From: Prostheceraeus crozeri
Lineage: Eukaryota; Platyhelminthes; Polycladida; Euryleptidae
Assembly: GCA_907163375.1 (NCBI GenBank)
Contig: CAJQUW010003149.1
Span: 1 to 64,000, forward strand
DNA: 64,000 nt
Direction of reading: 5' to 3'
Below are positions 10,952 to 22,662 of the stretch, in pieces. Both the position numbers and the translations under genes were made by a program. Below the pieces are notes generated by a model. That model did no database searches. It saw only the letters and a list, made by a program, of their open reading frames with translations, and had not been told where the DNA came from. Each line of letters starts with the position of its first letter. The first letter of the stretch is position 1.

Positions 10952-12375
10952 CGAGGGTTGTTCAAAAAGTTCGTGCCGAAAGTGTAAATCAACATTTATT
11001 TTTGATTTTAACAATATACATGTACTGTGCCTATAATTCCATATTATTAAGAGCGGAAATATGAAAAGGAAAGTCATTTTTCCACATAGTCTCCATTCTT
11101 CATTACACATTTTTCAGCTCGATGACGCCATGCTCGAAGAAATCCATCGGTTTCTCGGCGAGAGCATCCTCGAAGGCCGCCTTCAATTCGCTGACATCTT
11201 TGAATCGCCTGCCTTTCAGTTGTCGTTTGATTTGTAGGAATAGATGGAAATCACACGGATAAATCAGGACTGTATGGGGGATGAGGCAAGATTTCAAATC
11301 CATGCTGAGAGAGGGCTGTGACACATTGACGGCTTCTGTGAGCGGGGGCATTGTCATGGTGAAAAAGGATTCCACGAGAAAGCTTTCCCCGTCTGAACCG
11401 TCTCAGAGACTCAAGTTGGAGAGGGCAGTTATGTATCGGGATGTGGTCACTGTTTCTCCCTGATTTAGGTATTCAATGTGGATGACACCTTGTCCGTCGT
11501 AGAACACAATGGCCATTACTTTGGTTCTGATGGACTTCTGCATCAAAGGCTTTATCGGAGGAGATGTTCCTTTGACTCGCCATTCCATGCTCATTTGCTT
11601 GGTGGCCGGATCGTAACCGTATAGCCATGTTTCATCACCGGTTACAATTCTCGAAACGAACTCTTCCGGATTGCGGTCGAACATGTTTATCAGGTGATTG
11701 CATAGCTCGATTCTTGTCTCGCGATGTAGCGAAGTCAATAGCCGCGGCACCCATCTCGCACTAACTTTCGACATGTTCAGATGTTCGTGGAGAATAGTGA
11801 CAACGGACCCCATACTGATGTTGGTTGCTCTGGAGATAACTCGAGTAGTGATCTTAGGATCCTCACTGACCATGTGCTCCACTTCATCGACTTGGTCTTG
11901 TGTCGTGGATGTTGATGGCCGACCATCTCGGTGATCATCTTCGGTTGATTCTCGACCCTCCTTGAATCGCTTGACCCACTTCCTTACAGTGCGTGGTGCC
12001 ATTGCTTCATCTCCATAGACCTGCACTAGGTCCGCCGATAGCTCCTCGATGCTTTTGCCAAGCCGAACGTAGAATTTAACGACTGTTCTTTCTGTCTGTT
12101 GTTGTTTAACGACTGATCATTGATGCAATTGTTTACAACTCAATTGTCAAATGTTGTTGTTGATGCAATTGTGCAGCTAACTTTCATTTTCAATGATCAG
12201 CACTCATCAATCACGAAGTAAACCATGAAATCGGTGAATGAACCCTTAGCAAGTGCTACAAGGCCAATGGAGATATCTACAATTACGTCAGTACACTGCA
12301 TCAATAGTGACTAACGCGAGCAACTCTTTGAATGGACTGAATTAGTCTTGGCACGAACTTTTTGAACGTCCTCCG
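10952..12375 (-). mobile_element. mariner element
   Basis: Inverted termini of about 26 bp, beginning CGAGGGTTGTTCAAAAAG, are flanked by TA at 10950-10951 and 12376-12377. The 1.4-kb length is normal for mariner. The element lies in an intron of hAT-A. Its single transposase gene is on the minus strand and frameshifted. Confidence 0.92.
11103..12098 (-). pseudogene. mariner transposase, frameshifted
   Basis: The N-terminal half shows the paired helix-turn-helix DNA-binding region (KFYVRLGKSIEEL, TVRKWVKRFKEGR, SMGSVVTILHEHL). The DDD catalytic region has VTGDETW for the first Asp, HHDNAPAH for the second and PCDFHLF for the third. The usual YSPDL block before the last Asp is altered to HTVLI. 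A frameshift near 11390-11410 separates the first two thirds from the last third. I see no clean ATG at the start. The gene would have cut and pasted its own element but is inactive here. Confidence 0.88.
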
Positions 12376-12942
12376 TATATAATTGACTATTCTACAGCCT
12401 ACAACACAACAAATAGATATAAAATTTACTGTTTTGAGTCTCAATAATGATATGAAACTGGGGACAAACGATTTAAGATATACATGTACATGTATGTACA
12501 GGAAGAAGAAGAATATATGAAAACAAGTATTTGATTGATATTTTTCGCTACCAATATGTAGAGATGAATTATCACATTCAGCATTACTATAACATATACA
12601 ATGTGTGTAGGATATTAGTATTCAACATACCCTACTAAGTGTTGTAGGCTAATATTACAGTTAATCATTTGGAAATATAAAATGCCTTAAAATGCTAATA
12701 AACTTACCAGAATCAGTTGTTTCCAAGCGAATTCGTTTTATTGGTTGATCATTATGAAATACCCACGGAATTCTAGAGGGGCGGAAGCGAAGGCTACTAG
12801 TACTACTTCTCCTTCCAGGCCGATGAATATAAGTAGTATATACTTTATTACTAGGTTTGTAAAGAACAATAATATCAAAATGTTGCACATTGTTAATGCG
12901 GTATAATACATATATAAAACGCACAATTTTTACGTCATTTCT

Positions 12943-13711
12943 TTACTTGGAAGTTTTACTTTGAAGTTTACGTAGCTTTCGTTCAGTTGGCAAGGTGTCC
13001 TTATTTACAAAAGGTTTGACATTCAGACGTTTTAAAACATTTCGCGAAAACAAATTAAATAATTTTCTTCCCAATATCTGGAAGCAACGATGTCCTGTAT
13101 CACAACACGCATTAACAAGTAATGGGCAAGTATCATATACAACTGGTGTTATTGCTTTAATGAACAATTCTTGATGTCTATCCTTTCGCATGAAGTCAGA
13201 CATCAGCTGTTGATCGGACCAAATTTGATGAAAGAAATTATATATAGTCACACAGATGCTAAAATTTATGGCAGATGGACGAGTAAGGCCTCCTCTTGAA
13301 ACAAGTTCGAAGAGGGCAGTTCTGGTCGTTCCACTGTCAGAAGAAGACGAGTCAACATCAACACTGGCTTCATCAATCAAGAAAACCTTACAATCATTGC
13401 ACTTTCTAGCTCGAACAACAGACCGACCAAAGCATCCGGAAGCATAATACACCAGTGTCTCTTCCGATGGATCTCCGAAGTCGCTTGAGAATTCTAGTGC
13501 ACTGCTTAGCCATTCGACATCAGTATCGTCCACAGATAGGTCTGCACTTTCTGACGGGAATAAGTCATTTTCGGACGTTGTCTCACTGGCTGCATCTTCC
13601 AACATTTTTTGTTGCATGAGATTGAGAATTCTAATTTTTTTTCTCAGCTTGAAGTATTTGTCGGATTGAAACAAAATACGACGCTCCATTCACCTGTCGA
13701 TAAATGCCAAA
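12943..13711 (-). pseudogene. P1 transposase, C-terminal exon distal part
   Basis: This continues the last exon after the gypsy insertion. It encodes an acidic linker followed by GCFGRSVVRARKCNDCKVF, the conserved C-terminal cysteine motif of THAP/P transposases, and ends at 12943. A run of eight A on the coding strand near 13636 shifts the frame relative to the upstream part; seven A would keep it open. The upstream part of the exon is at 18166-18083 and 20839-20669. Confidence 0.85.
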
Positions 13712-13716
13712 TCTAC

Positions 13717-13914
13717 TGATGTGTTGGGACTAATTGCTAGTGAGCTGTGCAAACACGAGGAAGAACAAGTCAGCGTGGATGGACAAACATGTGTGTATTC
13801 CCTGCCCATAGCCTAGAGTACATGAAGGAGACATTAGGGGAAACACGCGAACAGTTAGAGCCAATGATAAAGAGTCAGGGGAGAGAGAAGAGAGAGAGAA
13901 AGTCAGTCACATCA
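13717..13914 (-). repeat. gypsy LTR, 3' copy
   Basis: This 198-bp long terminal repeat starts TGATGTG and ends CACATCA, an inverted pair. By eye it differs from the other LTR at only two positions. The flanking 5-bp duplication TCTAC lies at 13712-13716. Confidence 0.93.
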
Positions 13915-16900
13915 TCATCTCCCTCCTCGAATTCCGTGTGGATAGCGGATAGGCGGAAGACCACGGGATTTCCTGTTCGATCTTCTCCGTAGAGCTCCTT
14001 CGACTCCAATCTCGATTGCTTGGCGGTCTTCACGATGACGGACCAAGCTCCTCGCGTTCCATCTGTTGCCGTCAGATAGCAGATACGTGTAGTGTCCGCA
14101 TACTTCAGTGATGCGCCGTGGTTCGGAGAAAGGTGAGAGGCCTTTCGGGACATGGGGTAGTCGAACGCGCACCCAGTCGTTGATGCGAAACGGACCTCTG
14201 TAGCGTGGCTTTTGCTGAGGAGATTGATCGTCGTTCTCGCAGGTAATCGTAGGTGCTGATTCGTTGGTAGGCTTTCGGCGGGCAGGCTCGTAATCCGTGC
14301 GGATTCGACGCTTGAAAAATGCTTCAGCTGGAGTCTCGCCTTCAGGAGTCGGGCTGGTTGATCGATAACTCATTAGCTGCTCTTGAATTCCTGAGGCGAA
14401 TTCCTTCTTCCCTGAAGCGAACGTTTGTACACCGTGTTTCAAATAGCGGTTGAAGACTTCAACTTTTCCGTTTGGTCGAGGATCGTAGACGGGCGTTTTC
14501 CAATGCAGGATGTCTCGTTGTCGTAGAAACTCTTCAAAAATTCCAGAGCAGAATTGCTTGCCATTGTCTGACACTAAGATTGACGGATTGCCGTAGCGAG
14601 AAAATAATTCTTGAAGCCAAGAGATCATTCGACCGGAAGTTATGTCACCGGACAGGAGGACTTCCGGGAATCCGGACTTATAGTCTATGACCACTGTCAG
14701 GAATCGCTGATGACTTGGCGCGTTGGCGAACGGACCGGTGATGTCGATAGCTACTTTGTGCCATGCCTCGGTTGGCAGTTCAATTTTCGTTGGTTGCACG
14801 ACGGTGGGTTTGTGGGACTTACTGCTGTCTCCGCAGGCGGTGCAATTTCGGACTAAGTTCTCGACATGCGAGTCCATTCCAGGCCACCAGTAAATTCGTC
14901 GTAGCTGCCGCTTTGCACGAACAATACCAGGATGTCCAGCATGTGCGACGTTGAGGATAGTCCTGCGCATGGAAGTAGGCACGACAATTCGAGAATCACT
15001 CCGTATAAGTAGGTCGCTCTCGATGCTGAGTTCGTCTCGGACATTGTAAAAGGGGTAAATGTCCGGGGAGAGGTCATTTTTCGCAGGCCAGGATGATTTC
15101 ACGAATGTCATTGCTGCTTTCAGGGTGTCGTCTCGAAGGGTTTGCTTCTTCAATTCGTCGAGAGATATCGGGCTGCTCATTAAACTTGCAATTGTGGCGG
15201 TAGTCTCTGATTCCTCATCCACGATCGCGTCTTCTTTCTTTGGATTGGCTTGAGGTAAGCGGCTCAAAGCGTCGGCCATGTAGTTGGTGTTGCCTTTGAT
15301 GTAGCTCACGGAGAAATCAAAGCGAGACAAGCGTTCACGCCATCGGATGAATTTGGTGGACTTTCGGGTGGAAGTGTGATGTTGGAGGAGAGTTGACAGA
15401 GAGCCATGGTCAGTTCGGAGAGTGAAATGGCGGCCTAGCAGCAATTTTTCCCAATGCTCTACGGCCCACAAACACGCGAGTGCTTCACGCTCGTTTGTCG
15501 CGAAGTTGCGCTCACGATCCGAGAGCGTATGTGAGGCGAATTGAATCGGCACTTCAATATCATTTTTCTGCTGCGAGAGCTGCGCACCGAGTCCAATGTC
15601 GCTTGCGTCGACCGTAACGATTGTTGGGGCATGGGGATCAAAGATTGAGAGTTGTAGCTCCTCCGAGATCGACTCCTTTAAAGTTTGGAATGCCCTCTCT
15701 TGGTCGCAACCCCAAGTGAAAGCTTGGTTCTTGCGCGTGAGACGTCGGAGAGGCTCCGCCAAGTTCGCAAGGTTGGGGATGAAGTTAGAGAGGTAGTTAA
15801 CCGCGCCCAGGAAGGATTGCAGTTGTTTTAGGTTCTTCGGCGGTGGTGCTTGTTTGATGGGTCGGATCTTGTCGGGGTTGGGACGGACACCATCTTTGTT
15901 CAATCGGAAGCCGAGGAACGTGGTTTCGGAGACGCATAGCTCGCACTTGTCGACGTTGACGCGGAATTGTTTGTCGGACAAGGCTTGAAAAACGTTTTGC
16001 AGAGCAACATCATGCTCTTCACGAGTCTTGCCGTAAACGAGAATATCGTCAATGAAGGCAATAGAGTTGTTGCACTTCTTAAGGGTTTCAAAAACACACT
16101 TTTGAAACACTGACGCGGCGTCGCGCAGACCCATGGGTAGTCTGTTGTAGGCCATTAACCCAAGCGGTGTTATCGTTGCAGTGTATCGGCGACTGCTTTC
16201 GTCCAAGAGTATGTGAAAATACCCTTTTCGTAGGTCGATTTTTGAAAAGAAGGAGGCACCGCGCAATTGAAGGAGCAGATCCTCGAGGAGAGGCAAAGGA
16301 TGTCGATCAGGAACAATGTAAGTGTTAAGTGGAGAAAGGTCACTTGTAATTCTGACACCTCCGTCTTTCTTAGACACGACGACCATACCGTGAGCACAAT
16401 CGGATTTGCTGATAGGAGACCAGATCCCACTGTCGATCATACTCTGAATCTCGCGCATAACAGCATCACGTTTGGCCAAAGGAACAGAGCGAAGTTTGGT
16501 CACGTGAGGTCTGAAAGTCTCGCTCACAGAAATTGTATGCGTGTAGTCTGGGAAGGTCCCAAGGTCGTTGCTTCGCAGAGAAGGGAAGTTATCGAGCGCA
16601 CATTCTGTTGACTTGTCTGCTGCGCGTACGCACGCGCTTGTAGAGCGAACACTCAAGATGTTGCCGCGGTCGTCACAGATTCTTAGTCCAAGGCTCCGCA
16701 TGACGTCACGACCGATGACGCTAGGATAGCTGTTGGGCACTACGAGGAAGTCAGCGGGAGTGTTGCGGTGGTCGTTGTAGCTGAGGCTGCATGCGAGAAA
16801 GCCTTTGATGCCAGATATGGGGCTGTGGTCGAAGTTGCGCACAACTTGATTGTTCGGGCGAATCGATGCCAAAGGGAAGTTGTCAGAAGCCACTGCGTGC

Positions 16901-17871
16901 TGTAAAGTGGAGATGTCGGCTCCGGAGTCTATCATGAATGTAACATGGGCGGTCGCTGAGTCACACTGGACAAGCAATGTAATTTCATAAGCAGGAGATG
17001 AAATTGCGCCGATCTGGAGCTCGCTGAGGAAGAGAGATTTGACGCTGCGGTCGCTCCTCTTGTTTCGTGACATGCAGAGCGCGGCAAAATGATGCAATTT
17101 TTTGCAGCTATTACATGTCTTGCCGTACGCAGGGCACTCAGGAGACTTGAACTGATGCACAGTCGAACCACATCCGATGCACGAGTTTGAAGTGCTTTGT
17201 TTAGTAGGCTTAAAGTTCTTGCCACTGCCACGCTTGTCTCGATGATGCGTGACGATTGCGATGCTGCGATTGAGAGCCTCGGTTCGTATCGCGGCTGACG
17301 CTTCAGAAGCGGACTCATCAGCTTGCATCGTGTGAAAAAAGACGTTGAGATCCACGTCAGGCTGCTGCAAAAGTTTCTCCTGCGTCTTGCGGGAGTAACA
17401 GCCGATTGCTAGCTGCATCGCGAGGTTGTGTTCTTCGAGCTTCTTCGCCTCGGCGCCATCTGAGCATAGGTTGGTACAGTCGACGTACAGGGTTCGTAGA
17501 GACGTAAGGAAGTCCGCGGCCGACTCGGTCGGGCCTTGATGTCGATTGCGAAATTCATATTCAGCGCGCACAGGATTGACAGGTCGTTCGAAGAGGGTGG
17601 ATACGGCGGCGCTGAAATCAGCGAAAGTCGCAAATTCAGTTGTAGCAGCTACTGGGTGTGCCATTAAAATACGAGCACCCTCAGTTCCGAGCAATGCAGA
17701 GAGATAGGCGTTCTTTGCATGGTCGCTCAGTTTGTTCGAAGAAGAAAGTGTCAAATCCGTTAAGGTGAAGAAGTTTTTAAGCTGTGCTAACCAATTAGCC
17801 CAACGGACCGTAGGATCACCAGGATGGTCCATGAAGGTACGTGGTAGTGGGATCGTTAATCGTTGAGCCAT
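13915..17871 (-). CDS. gypsy Gag-Pol polyprotein
   Basis: A single open frame of 1318 codons. The N-terminal 220 residues are Gag-like. Zinc-knuckle cysteines lie at 231-266, including CNSCKKLHHFAALC. The aspartic protease has MIDSGAD at about 313-319. Reverse transcriptase spans about 455-640, with the active site FIDDI at 607-611. RNase H lies at about 750-870, starting at VTVDASD. The integrase has an HHCC zinc finger at about 977-1013 and a DDE core with AIDITGPF, LVSDNGKQF and the Glu in PNGKVEVF. A basic C-terminal tail follows. All catalytic residues are present and no shift separates Gag from Pol. The ATG lies only 13 bp from the LTR. The element copies itself through RNA and integrates the cDNA. 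Confidence 0.95.
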   Translation of the reverse strand: MAQRLTIPLPRTFMDHPGDPTVRWANWLAQLKNFFTLTDLTLSSSNKLSDHAKNAYLSALLGTEGARILMAHPVAATTEFATFADFSAAVSTLFERPVNPVRAEYEFRNRHQGPTESAADFLTSLRTLYVDCTNLCSDGAEAKKLEEHNLAMQLAIGCYSRKTQEKLLQQPDVDLNVFFHTMQADESASEASAAIRTEALNRSIAIVTHHRDKRGSGKNFKPTKQSTSNSCIGCGSTVHQFKSPECPAYGKTCNSCKKLHHFAALCMSRNKRSDRSVKSLFLSELQIGAISSPAYEITLLVQCDSATAHVTFMIDSGADISTLQHAVASDNFPLASIRPNNQVVRNFDHSPISGIKGFLACSLSYNDHRNTPADFLVVPNSYPSVIGRDVMRSLGLRICDDRGNILSVRSTSACVRAADKSTECALDNFPSLRSNDLGTFPDYTHTISVSETFRPHVTKLRSVPLAKRDAVMREIQSMIDSGIWSPISKSDCAHGMVVVSKKDGGVRITSDLSPLNTYIVPDRHPLPLLEDLLLQLRGASFFSKIDLRKGYFHILLDESSRRYTATITPLGLMAYNRLPMGLRDAASVFQKCVFETLKKCNNSIAFIDDILVYGKTREEHDVALQNVFQALSDKQFRVNVDKCELCVSETTFLGFRLNKDGVRPNPDKIRPIKQAPPPKNLKQLQSFLGAVNYLSNFIPNLANLAEPLRRLTRKNQAFTWGCDQERAFQTLKESISEELQLSIFDPHAPTIVTVDASDIGLGAQLSQQKNDIEVPIQFASHTLSDRERNFATNEREALACLWAVEHWEKLLLGRHFTLRTDHGSLSTLLQHHTSTRKSTKFIRWRERLSRFDFSVSYIKGNTNYMADALSRLPQANPKKEDAIVDEESETTATIASLMSSPISLDELKKQTLRDDTLKAAMTFVKSSWPAKNDLSPDIYPFYNVRDELSIESDLLIRSDSRIVVPTSMRRTILNVAHAGHPGIVRAKRQLRRIYWWPGMDSHVENLVRNCTACGDSSKSHKPTVVQPTKIELPTEAWHKVAIDITGPFANAPSHQRFLTVVIDYKSGFPEVLLSGDITSGRMISWLQELFSRYGNPSILVSDNGKQFCSGIFEEFLRQRDILHWKTPVYDPRPNGKVEVFNRYLKHGVQTFASGKKEFASGIQEQLMSYRSTSPTPEGETPAEAFFKRRIRTDYEPARRKPTNESAPTITCENDDQSPQQKPRYRGPFRINDWVRVRLPHVPKGLSPFSEPRRITEVCGHYTYLLSDGNRWNARSLVRHREDRQAIEIGVEGALRRRSNRKSRGLPPIRYPHGIRGGR

Positions 17872-17884
17872 TCTCGTCGCCAGT

Positions 17885-18082
17885 TGGTGTGTTGGGACTA
17901 ATTGCTAGTGAGCTGTGCAAACACGAGGAAGAACAAGTCAGCGTGGATGGACAAACATGTGTGTATTCCCTGCCCATAGCCCAGAGTACATGAAGGAGAC
18001 ATTAGGGGAAACACGCGAACAGTTAGAGCCAATGATAAAGAGTCAGGGGAGAGAGAAGAGAGAGAGAAAGTCAGTCACATCA
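17885..18082 (-). repeat. gypsy LTR, 5' copy
   Basis: Second 198-bp LTR, upstream of Gag on the minus strand. It differs from the 3' copy at one position near each of 17887 and 17987. The primer-binding-like TGGCGACGAGA lies at about 17872-17882, two bases from its inner edge. Confidence 0.93.
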
Positions 18083-18166
18083 TCTACCTTCAAGGGGGTC
18101 GGACTGCAGTTTTCCAAGGAGGACATAATGAAAGGAGTGTTTCTCAATTAAATAAACTGAGATATC
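18083..18166 (-). pseudogene. P1 transposase, C-terminal exon middle part
   Basis: This is the short coding piece between hAT-B and the gypsy element. It reads IEKHSFHYVLLGKLQSDPLE and then continues into the part beyond the gypsy LTR. The QSDPLEGRFG-type motif is typical of P transposases and is cut by the gypsy insertion at the GR/F boundary. Confidence 0.82.
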
Positions 18167-18174
18167 CGCTAGCG

Positions 18175-20668
18175 CAGGGGTTCTCAAACTTTTTATGAGG
18201 ATTACCCATTAAATTCCCAAAGACTAACAATTACCCATTTTAGTGCGACTATACTCTGCAATTCATTTTCGAAAATTAGGCTATTCTTAACGTTTTATTA
18301 CCCATCTTTATCAATAAAACGACATTATTTGGGCTACACTTTTTTATTTATCATTACCGTAAAACAAAAAAGTCGAAATAATTGTAGGATTATACATTCA
18401 TCTCCGTGTTCGTAAATACTAACAAAACAATACTTTCAAAACTAAACAAAATATCAGAGTAAACTAAACTAAATGATATTCCAAACTAAACGAAATATCA
18501 GAGTAAACTAAATGATATTCAAAACTAAACGAAATATCAGGGGAATCTCGTCATTTAATGAGAAGAATGCAATTGTTTTTTTGCAATTAAGCGATATACG
18601 TGGACTAGTTTTCGAAAGTGCCAGTCTCAAGTCGGCGCCGGCTTGTAGTCGCGTGCGATACTTATCTTTCATGTAAAACAAGGCAGAAAAGCCCGACTCA
18701 CATAAATAGGTTGTCGGGAAGGGCAGTAAAACTTTCAAAGCTCTACGAAACAGCTTTGGATAATCATTACTCGTTGATAACCATCGAAGTTGGACGAATT
18801 CGTCCTCGAAGCTCTTGTAAATGTTCATATCGACTCCAACGTTGTCAGCATCAATTGAGCACAGAAACCGTCCAACTTTGATTGGACATCCAACAAGCAG
18901 GATCCTTGTCCTTGTAACGAGATGTTCAAATTATTGAGGGCACCAAATATATCACAAGAGATAAGCCAATTTGGCCAGGAAAACGTCATCCTTGAATTTC
19001 TCGGTGTCACAATGGTCTTTAGTGGCAAGAAAATCAGAGATTTCGTTCCTGAGCTCGTACACTCGTTGAACTACTCGTCCTCTCGATAGCCATCGCACTT
19101 CAGTGTGAAGCAGAAGTCCAACATGTTCACTACCGACCTCTTCACACATTGCTCTGAAAAGCCTTGTATTTGTCGCTCTCGTCTTAATTAAGTTGATGCT
19201 TTTGATGACAGTGTCCATGACAATCTTGAGTTCATCGGGAAGAGTCTTTGATGCGATGACCTGTCGATGGATAGCACAATGAACGACGGTTATCGAAGGA
19301 TTCTTTTCTCGGACACGTGCGACGAAACCCGATCTCACTCCAATCATAGCGGGAGCCCCGTCTGTGCATATGGCCTCGAGCTTATTCCAGTCGAGTTGAT
19401 GAGCGTCGAAATAGTTGGAAACACAGTCGAAAATGTCGTAACCAGTAGTAGTTTTTTGGAGACAAATACAAAAAAGGTATTCATCCTTGAATGTCTTATC
19501 TTTCAACACGACGTAGCGGACGAAGCACAATAGTTGTGCACAATTCGCCACATCAGTGGACTCGTCTAGTTGAATTGCAAAGTTGAACGGAGAGGATCTT
19601 ATCTCACAGATTACTTGCTCTTCGACGTCACCTGCCATATCGTCAATTCGCCGTCTCATGGTATCATCGGACACTGACACCTTTGATAGTTTCTTCGATT
19701 CTTTATCTCCACACATCCTTTCCGTCATTATCTTCGCAGCCGGCATAATAAGTTCCTCCGCCAATGTATGTGGCTTCTTTGCCTTCGCAAGAAGGTAAGC
19801 GACATCATAAGAAGCATGGACTGCATTACGATTTGTTACTGCGAAATGACCGGTCGCGTCTAGTCTTTGGTTTCGGACGATGCTTTCCTTTTTCAGAAAG
19901 AATTCTCGATCTTGATCCTTGTGCTCAGGATGTACATTGTCAAGATGGGCTCGAAGCTTTCCCGGTTTCATATTTTCACTAGAGAGGACCTTGTGGCAAA
20001 TAACACACTGCGGTTTACTAACTCCTTTATCCACAAACTCGGTAAATCCATAGTCCAAAAATTCGTCCTTGTACTTTCGCTCAGGTTGCGGTATGACTTT
20101 CTGCTTCTTTCTCGGCGGCATCGTCATACGAAGTAAAAGACAGTTTGTGGTAGCAAAAAGTCGATGCGCAGAAAACAAGAGCGGCGTACGAAATGTTGTC
20201 CTCGTTGGAGAAGTCTGTCCTGTGCACAGTGCGTGTGTAAGGAAGAAACTGACGAGCCAGTTCGTCACGTGAGATATGACATCGACTGTCTCTACGAGTA
20301 CGGAAACTGAGTTTGGCCTTGCCCTCGACCACTGAAATCGATTACCTCACGCAACATTGTCTCAGGCTACGGAGGCTACAAACAATAGCTCTACTGCGTT
20401 TCCCTAATCAACGGCGGCGACCAATGAGAAGACAATATAGCTGTTTTCACTTGACTAGCGTTCGATCAGAAGACCAGAACATCAGTCGCAGAGGATGAGA
20501 GAAAATTATGATCCAATATCTTAAAAAAGCTTAGGGCCTATCATAGCGAATACTGTAGTGGACCTCAATCTTACTTTAACTAATTCTAGGTAGGAAATCC
20601 GTCGTTACCCATAAATTTTCTTCATTTTACCCAACTTTGGGTAATTACCCAGAGTTTGAGAACCCCTG
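18175..20668 (-). mobile_element. hAT element hAT-B
   Basis: Inverted termini CAGGGGTTCTCAAAC are flanked by the 8-bp duplication CGCTAGCG at 18167-18174 and 20669-20676; the duplication is itself a palindrome. The termini resemble Charlie-type hATs. It inserted into the last exon of P1, and the P1 codons on either side (CKA | LADIS) join in frame when the insert is ignored. It carries one transposase gene on the minus strand. Confidence 0.93.
18508..20127 (-). pseudogene. hAT-B transposase (ZBED/SCAN-type hAT)
   Basis: The likely start is the ATG at 20127 or 20121, before MPPRKKQKV. A BED-like zinc finger, CVICHKVLSSENMKPGKL with the later His pair LDNVHPEH, is followed by the RNase H-like core: FAIQLDESTDV with the first Asp, and CTDGAPAM with the second. 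WLSRGRVVQRV lies near the end of the first long frame. The C-terminal part has LPFPTTYLCESGFSA and LRLALS, the hAT dimerisation signature of this subfamily. At least two frameshifts, near 18955 and 18835, break the gene, so it is inactive. It is related to hAT transposases domesticated in vertebrates as ZBED and ZMYM-like proteins. Confidence 0.88.
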
Positions 20669-20676
20669 CGCTAGCG

Positions 20677-20839
20677 CTTTACATGTTGTGATACAAGCAG
20701 CGAACGTTTCCGATGTAAGACCAGGCTTTTTGCTCTCTTTCCACGCAATAAACATATTCGCTGCTTGTCTGAGAAAGTCAATCTTCCAATCATCTGATGA
20801 CAATATTGGCTCAGAGTACTCCTGCCTTTTTCGGATTCC
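20677..20839 (-). pseudogene. P1 transposase, C-terminal exon proximal part
   Basis: It begins after a CTTCCAG acceptor and reads GIRKRQEYSEPILSSDDWKI through TCKA before the hAT-B insertion. No stop interrupts it. The preceding intron is 20840-21407. Confidence 0.8.
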
Positions 20840-21407
20840 TGGAAGGAAAATGCATCATTAGATATTGGTTCTCTAATCCGATTTTCAGCTACATCAAAGA
20901 AAATCTATAGTTTATTTTTAGGGCGCACTGCATGATGTTATGGATTTAATTGCTGTAACGCTGTAACTTGCAGCCTTAAGAAAAGTGTAAGAGGAAGAAA
21001 TAACACCGGGCGTTAACATTAGTGTATTATGAAATTATGTAGTGTGTAGAAATGAAAATACATTATAACTTAATAACGATTTCTGGAAATTAGCAACCCA
21101 CCGCATTGATACAAACGATTATTTCGTAGGTAGGCCTACTTTACCTTAACAGTATTATTCATAACCGTGCGGCGGCCTTCCAAATTTTGGCCTCAATCAA
21201 ATATCACGCAGAACATATTGCATGTTACTTCAGGACACGAACATGTGGATAAGAATCATAAATTACACATTCATGACGAAACGTCAAAAATTAATAATAA
21301 GTAAAAATTGCAATGTTTGTATTTGACGGAATGAATTATCTATAGACGTATCAACATCGTCATATTGATTTAACTCAAGTAGCTTATTTAATAAATATTG
21401 TTCATAC

Positions 21408-21536
21408 CTGTAAATGGAGACTTGATATTTTGTATATTCCACAATTTCAGGAAGAAATCAACCACAAGAGCTGTATTTTCCCATCCATTTTCTCGATAGA
21501 ATCTAAGACCAGCGACGACAGATTCCGAAAACACAG
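21408..21536 (-). pseudogene. P1 transposase exon 3
   Basis: It lies between a TTTTCAG acceptor and a GTATGA donor and reads AVFSESVVAGLRFY to LWNIQNIKSPFT. It matches exon 3 of P2 closely, including phase, which confirms the splice sites. Confidence 0.8.
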
Positions 21537-21848
21537 CTGAAAAGCAGAGATAATAAAAATAATGGTAGTAACCAAATTGGACTACATCTATCTATTTTAA
21601 TTGCAATATAAAAGCACGGAATTCCGTCCATGAGAGCATTATACATAGTAGTTAGTGCACTTCATGTAATAAAATCAATCAAATAATTAGTTAGCTAGTC
21701 AAATCAGCAACGACCTAGGTATTCTGATTTAGACAAATTTTTAAATATATGCTGAACAATGCATACTCACACGGAATTCTGTGCACACTCATGAATGATT
21801 GGGGAGCTATTGCTTAATGTCAGATACGTACATAATTTCGCAACTTAC

Positions 21849-22165
21849 ATAGCGCGAGTGTTGGAGATGTGCGCTGAATATTGCTTGGATTCAACGCGTT
21901 CCTTTGTAAACGATGTGCTATTTTCAATGCCTTGCACTCCTCTCGCTCATACAACCGTCGAATGTGACAGAAATCTGCTCTTGTCTCTTGTATTATTGTT
22001 TCAAACCCACTCGGTATAACAAATGTTCCCTTCCGCTGCCAGTTATTATAAATATTCTTTAGGTTATGAGTAGGATCCATAATAAGAAAGAGGTTCTCTC
22101 CTTGGAGGCACGGATGAGGAATTGAAGATTGAAGAGAACCATCACAAAGTCTCTTATGCAACGCG
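21849..22165 (-). pseudogene. P1 transposase exon 2
   Basis: The acceptor is TTTTTATAG and the donor GTAAGT. The exon contains the conserved DPTHNLKNIYNNW motif, which holds a catalytic-region Asp in P transposases, and a basic stretch LKIAHRLQRNALNPSN. It is uninterrupted, unlike the equivalent exon in P2. Confidence 0.82.
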
Positions 22166-22662
22166 CTATAAAAAATGCAACATCACATTAAAATACCGAA
22201 AATGGGCATCATCTACAAAAATGACGGAATAATTTCTTCATATTTAACGAAATAGTCTGATAATAGTGACGCAATTAAACGCAATTATTTATTGATGTTG
22301 GTAGACATCGAATGATGTACCCACTCCCGTGGATTCACACCTGAATTTGTAGGCTAGGAACATAAAATAAATTAAACTAAGCCAAATATTGATGATTCAT
22401 TTATTTGATATAGGCCTAACTTAAGCGTATTATGGCATATTCTAGTAAACAGTACAAATATGCACCTGACATCTCCTAGCCTATAGAAGCAATTAAATAG
22501 TCTCTTTAGTCATTAAATAGTTATCTTTGTTTTCAAATGCAATTAAATAGGCTTAGTTATTACATATTACATTAAAGTATATTCTTAAGACGACATATTT
22601 ACGTTAATTGAATATCATCCATTAAAGCACGAGTACATTCAGCAAATACATTTCTCACTTAC

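Larger units (their letters stand above)
13717..18082 (-). mobile_element. complete Ty3/gypsy LTR retrotransposon
   Basis: This 4.4-kb element has two 198-bp LTRs, a 5-bp target duplication TCTAC (13712-13716 and 18083-18087), a primer-binding-like TGGCGACGAGA just inside the 5' LTR, and one continuous gag-pol frame ending one base from the 3' LTR. It is inserted in the last exon of the P1 transposase. Nearly identical LTRs and an open frame indicate a young insertion. Confidence 0.95.

Noticed and set aside
13256..13447. Plus-strand frames antisense to transposase exons
   Set aside because: They are shadows of the P1 transposase and gypsy polyprotein on the other strand.
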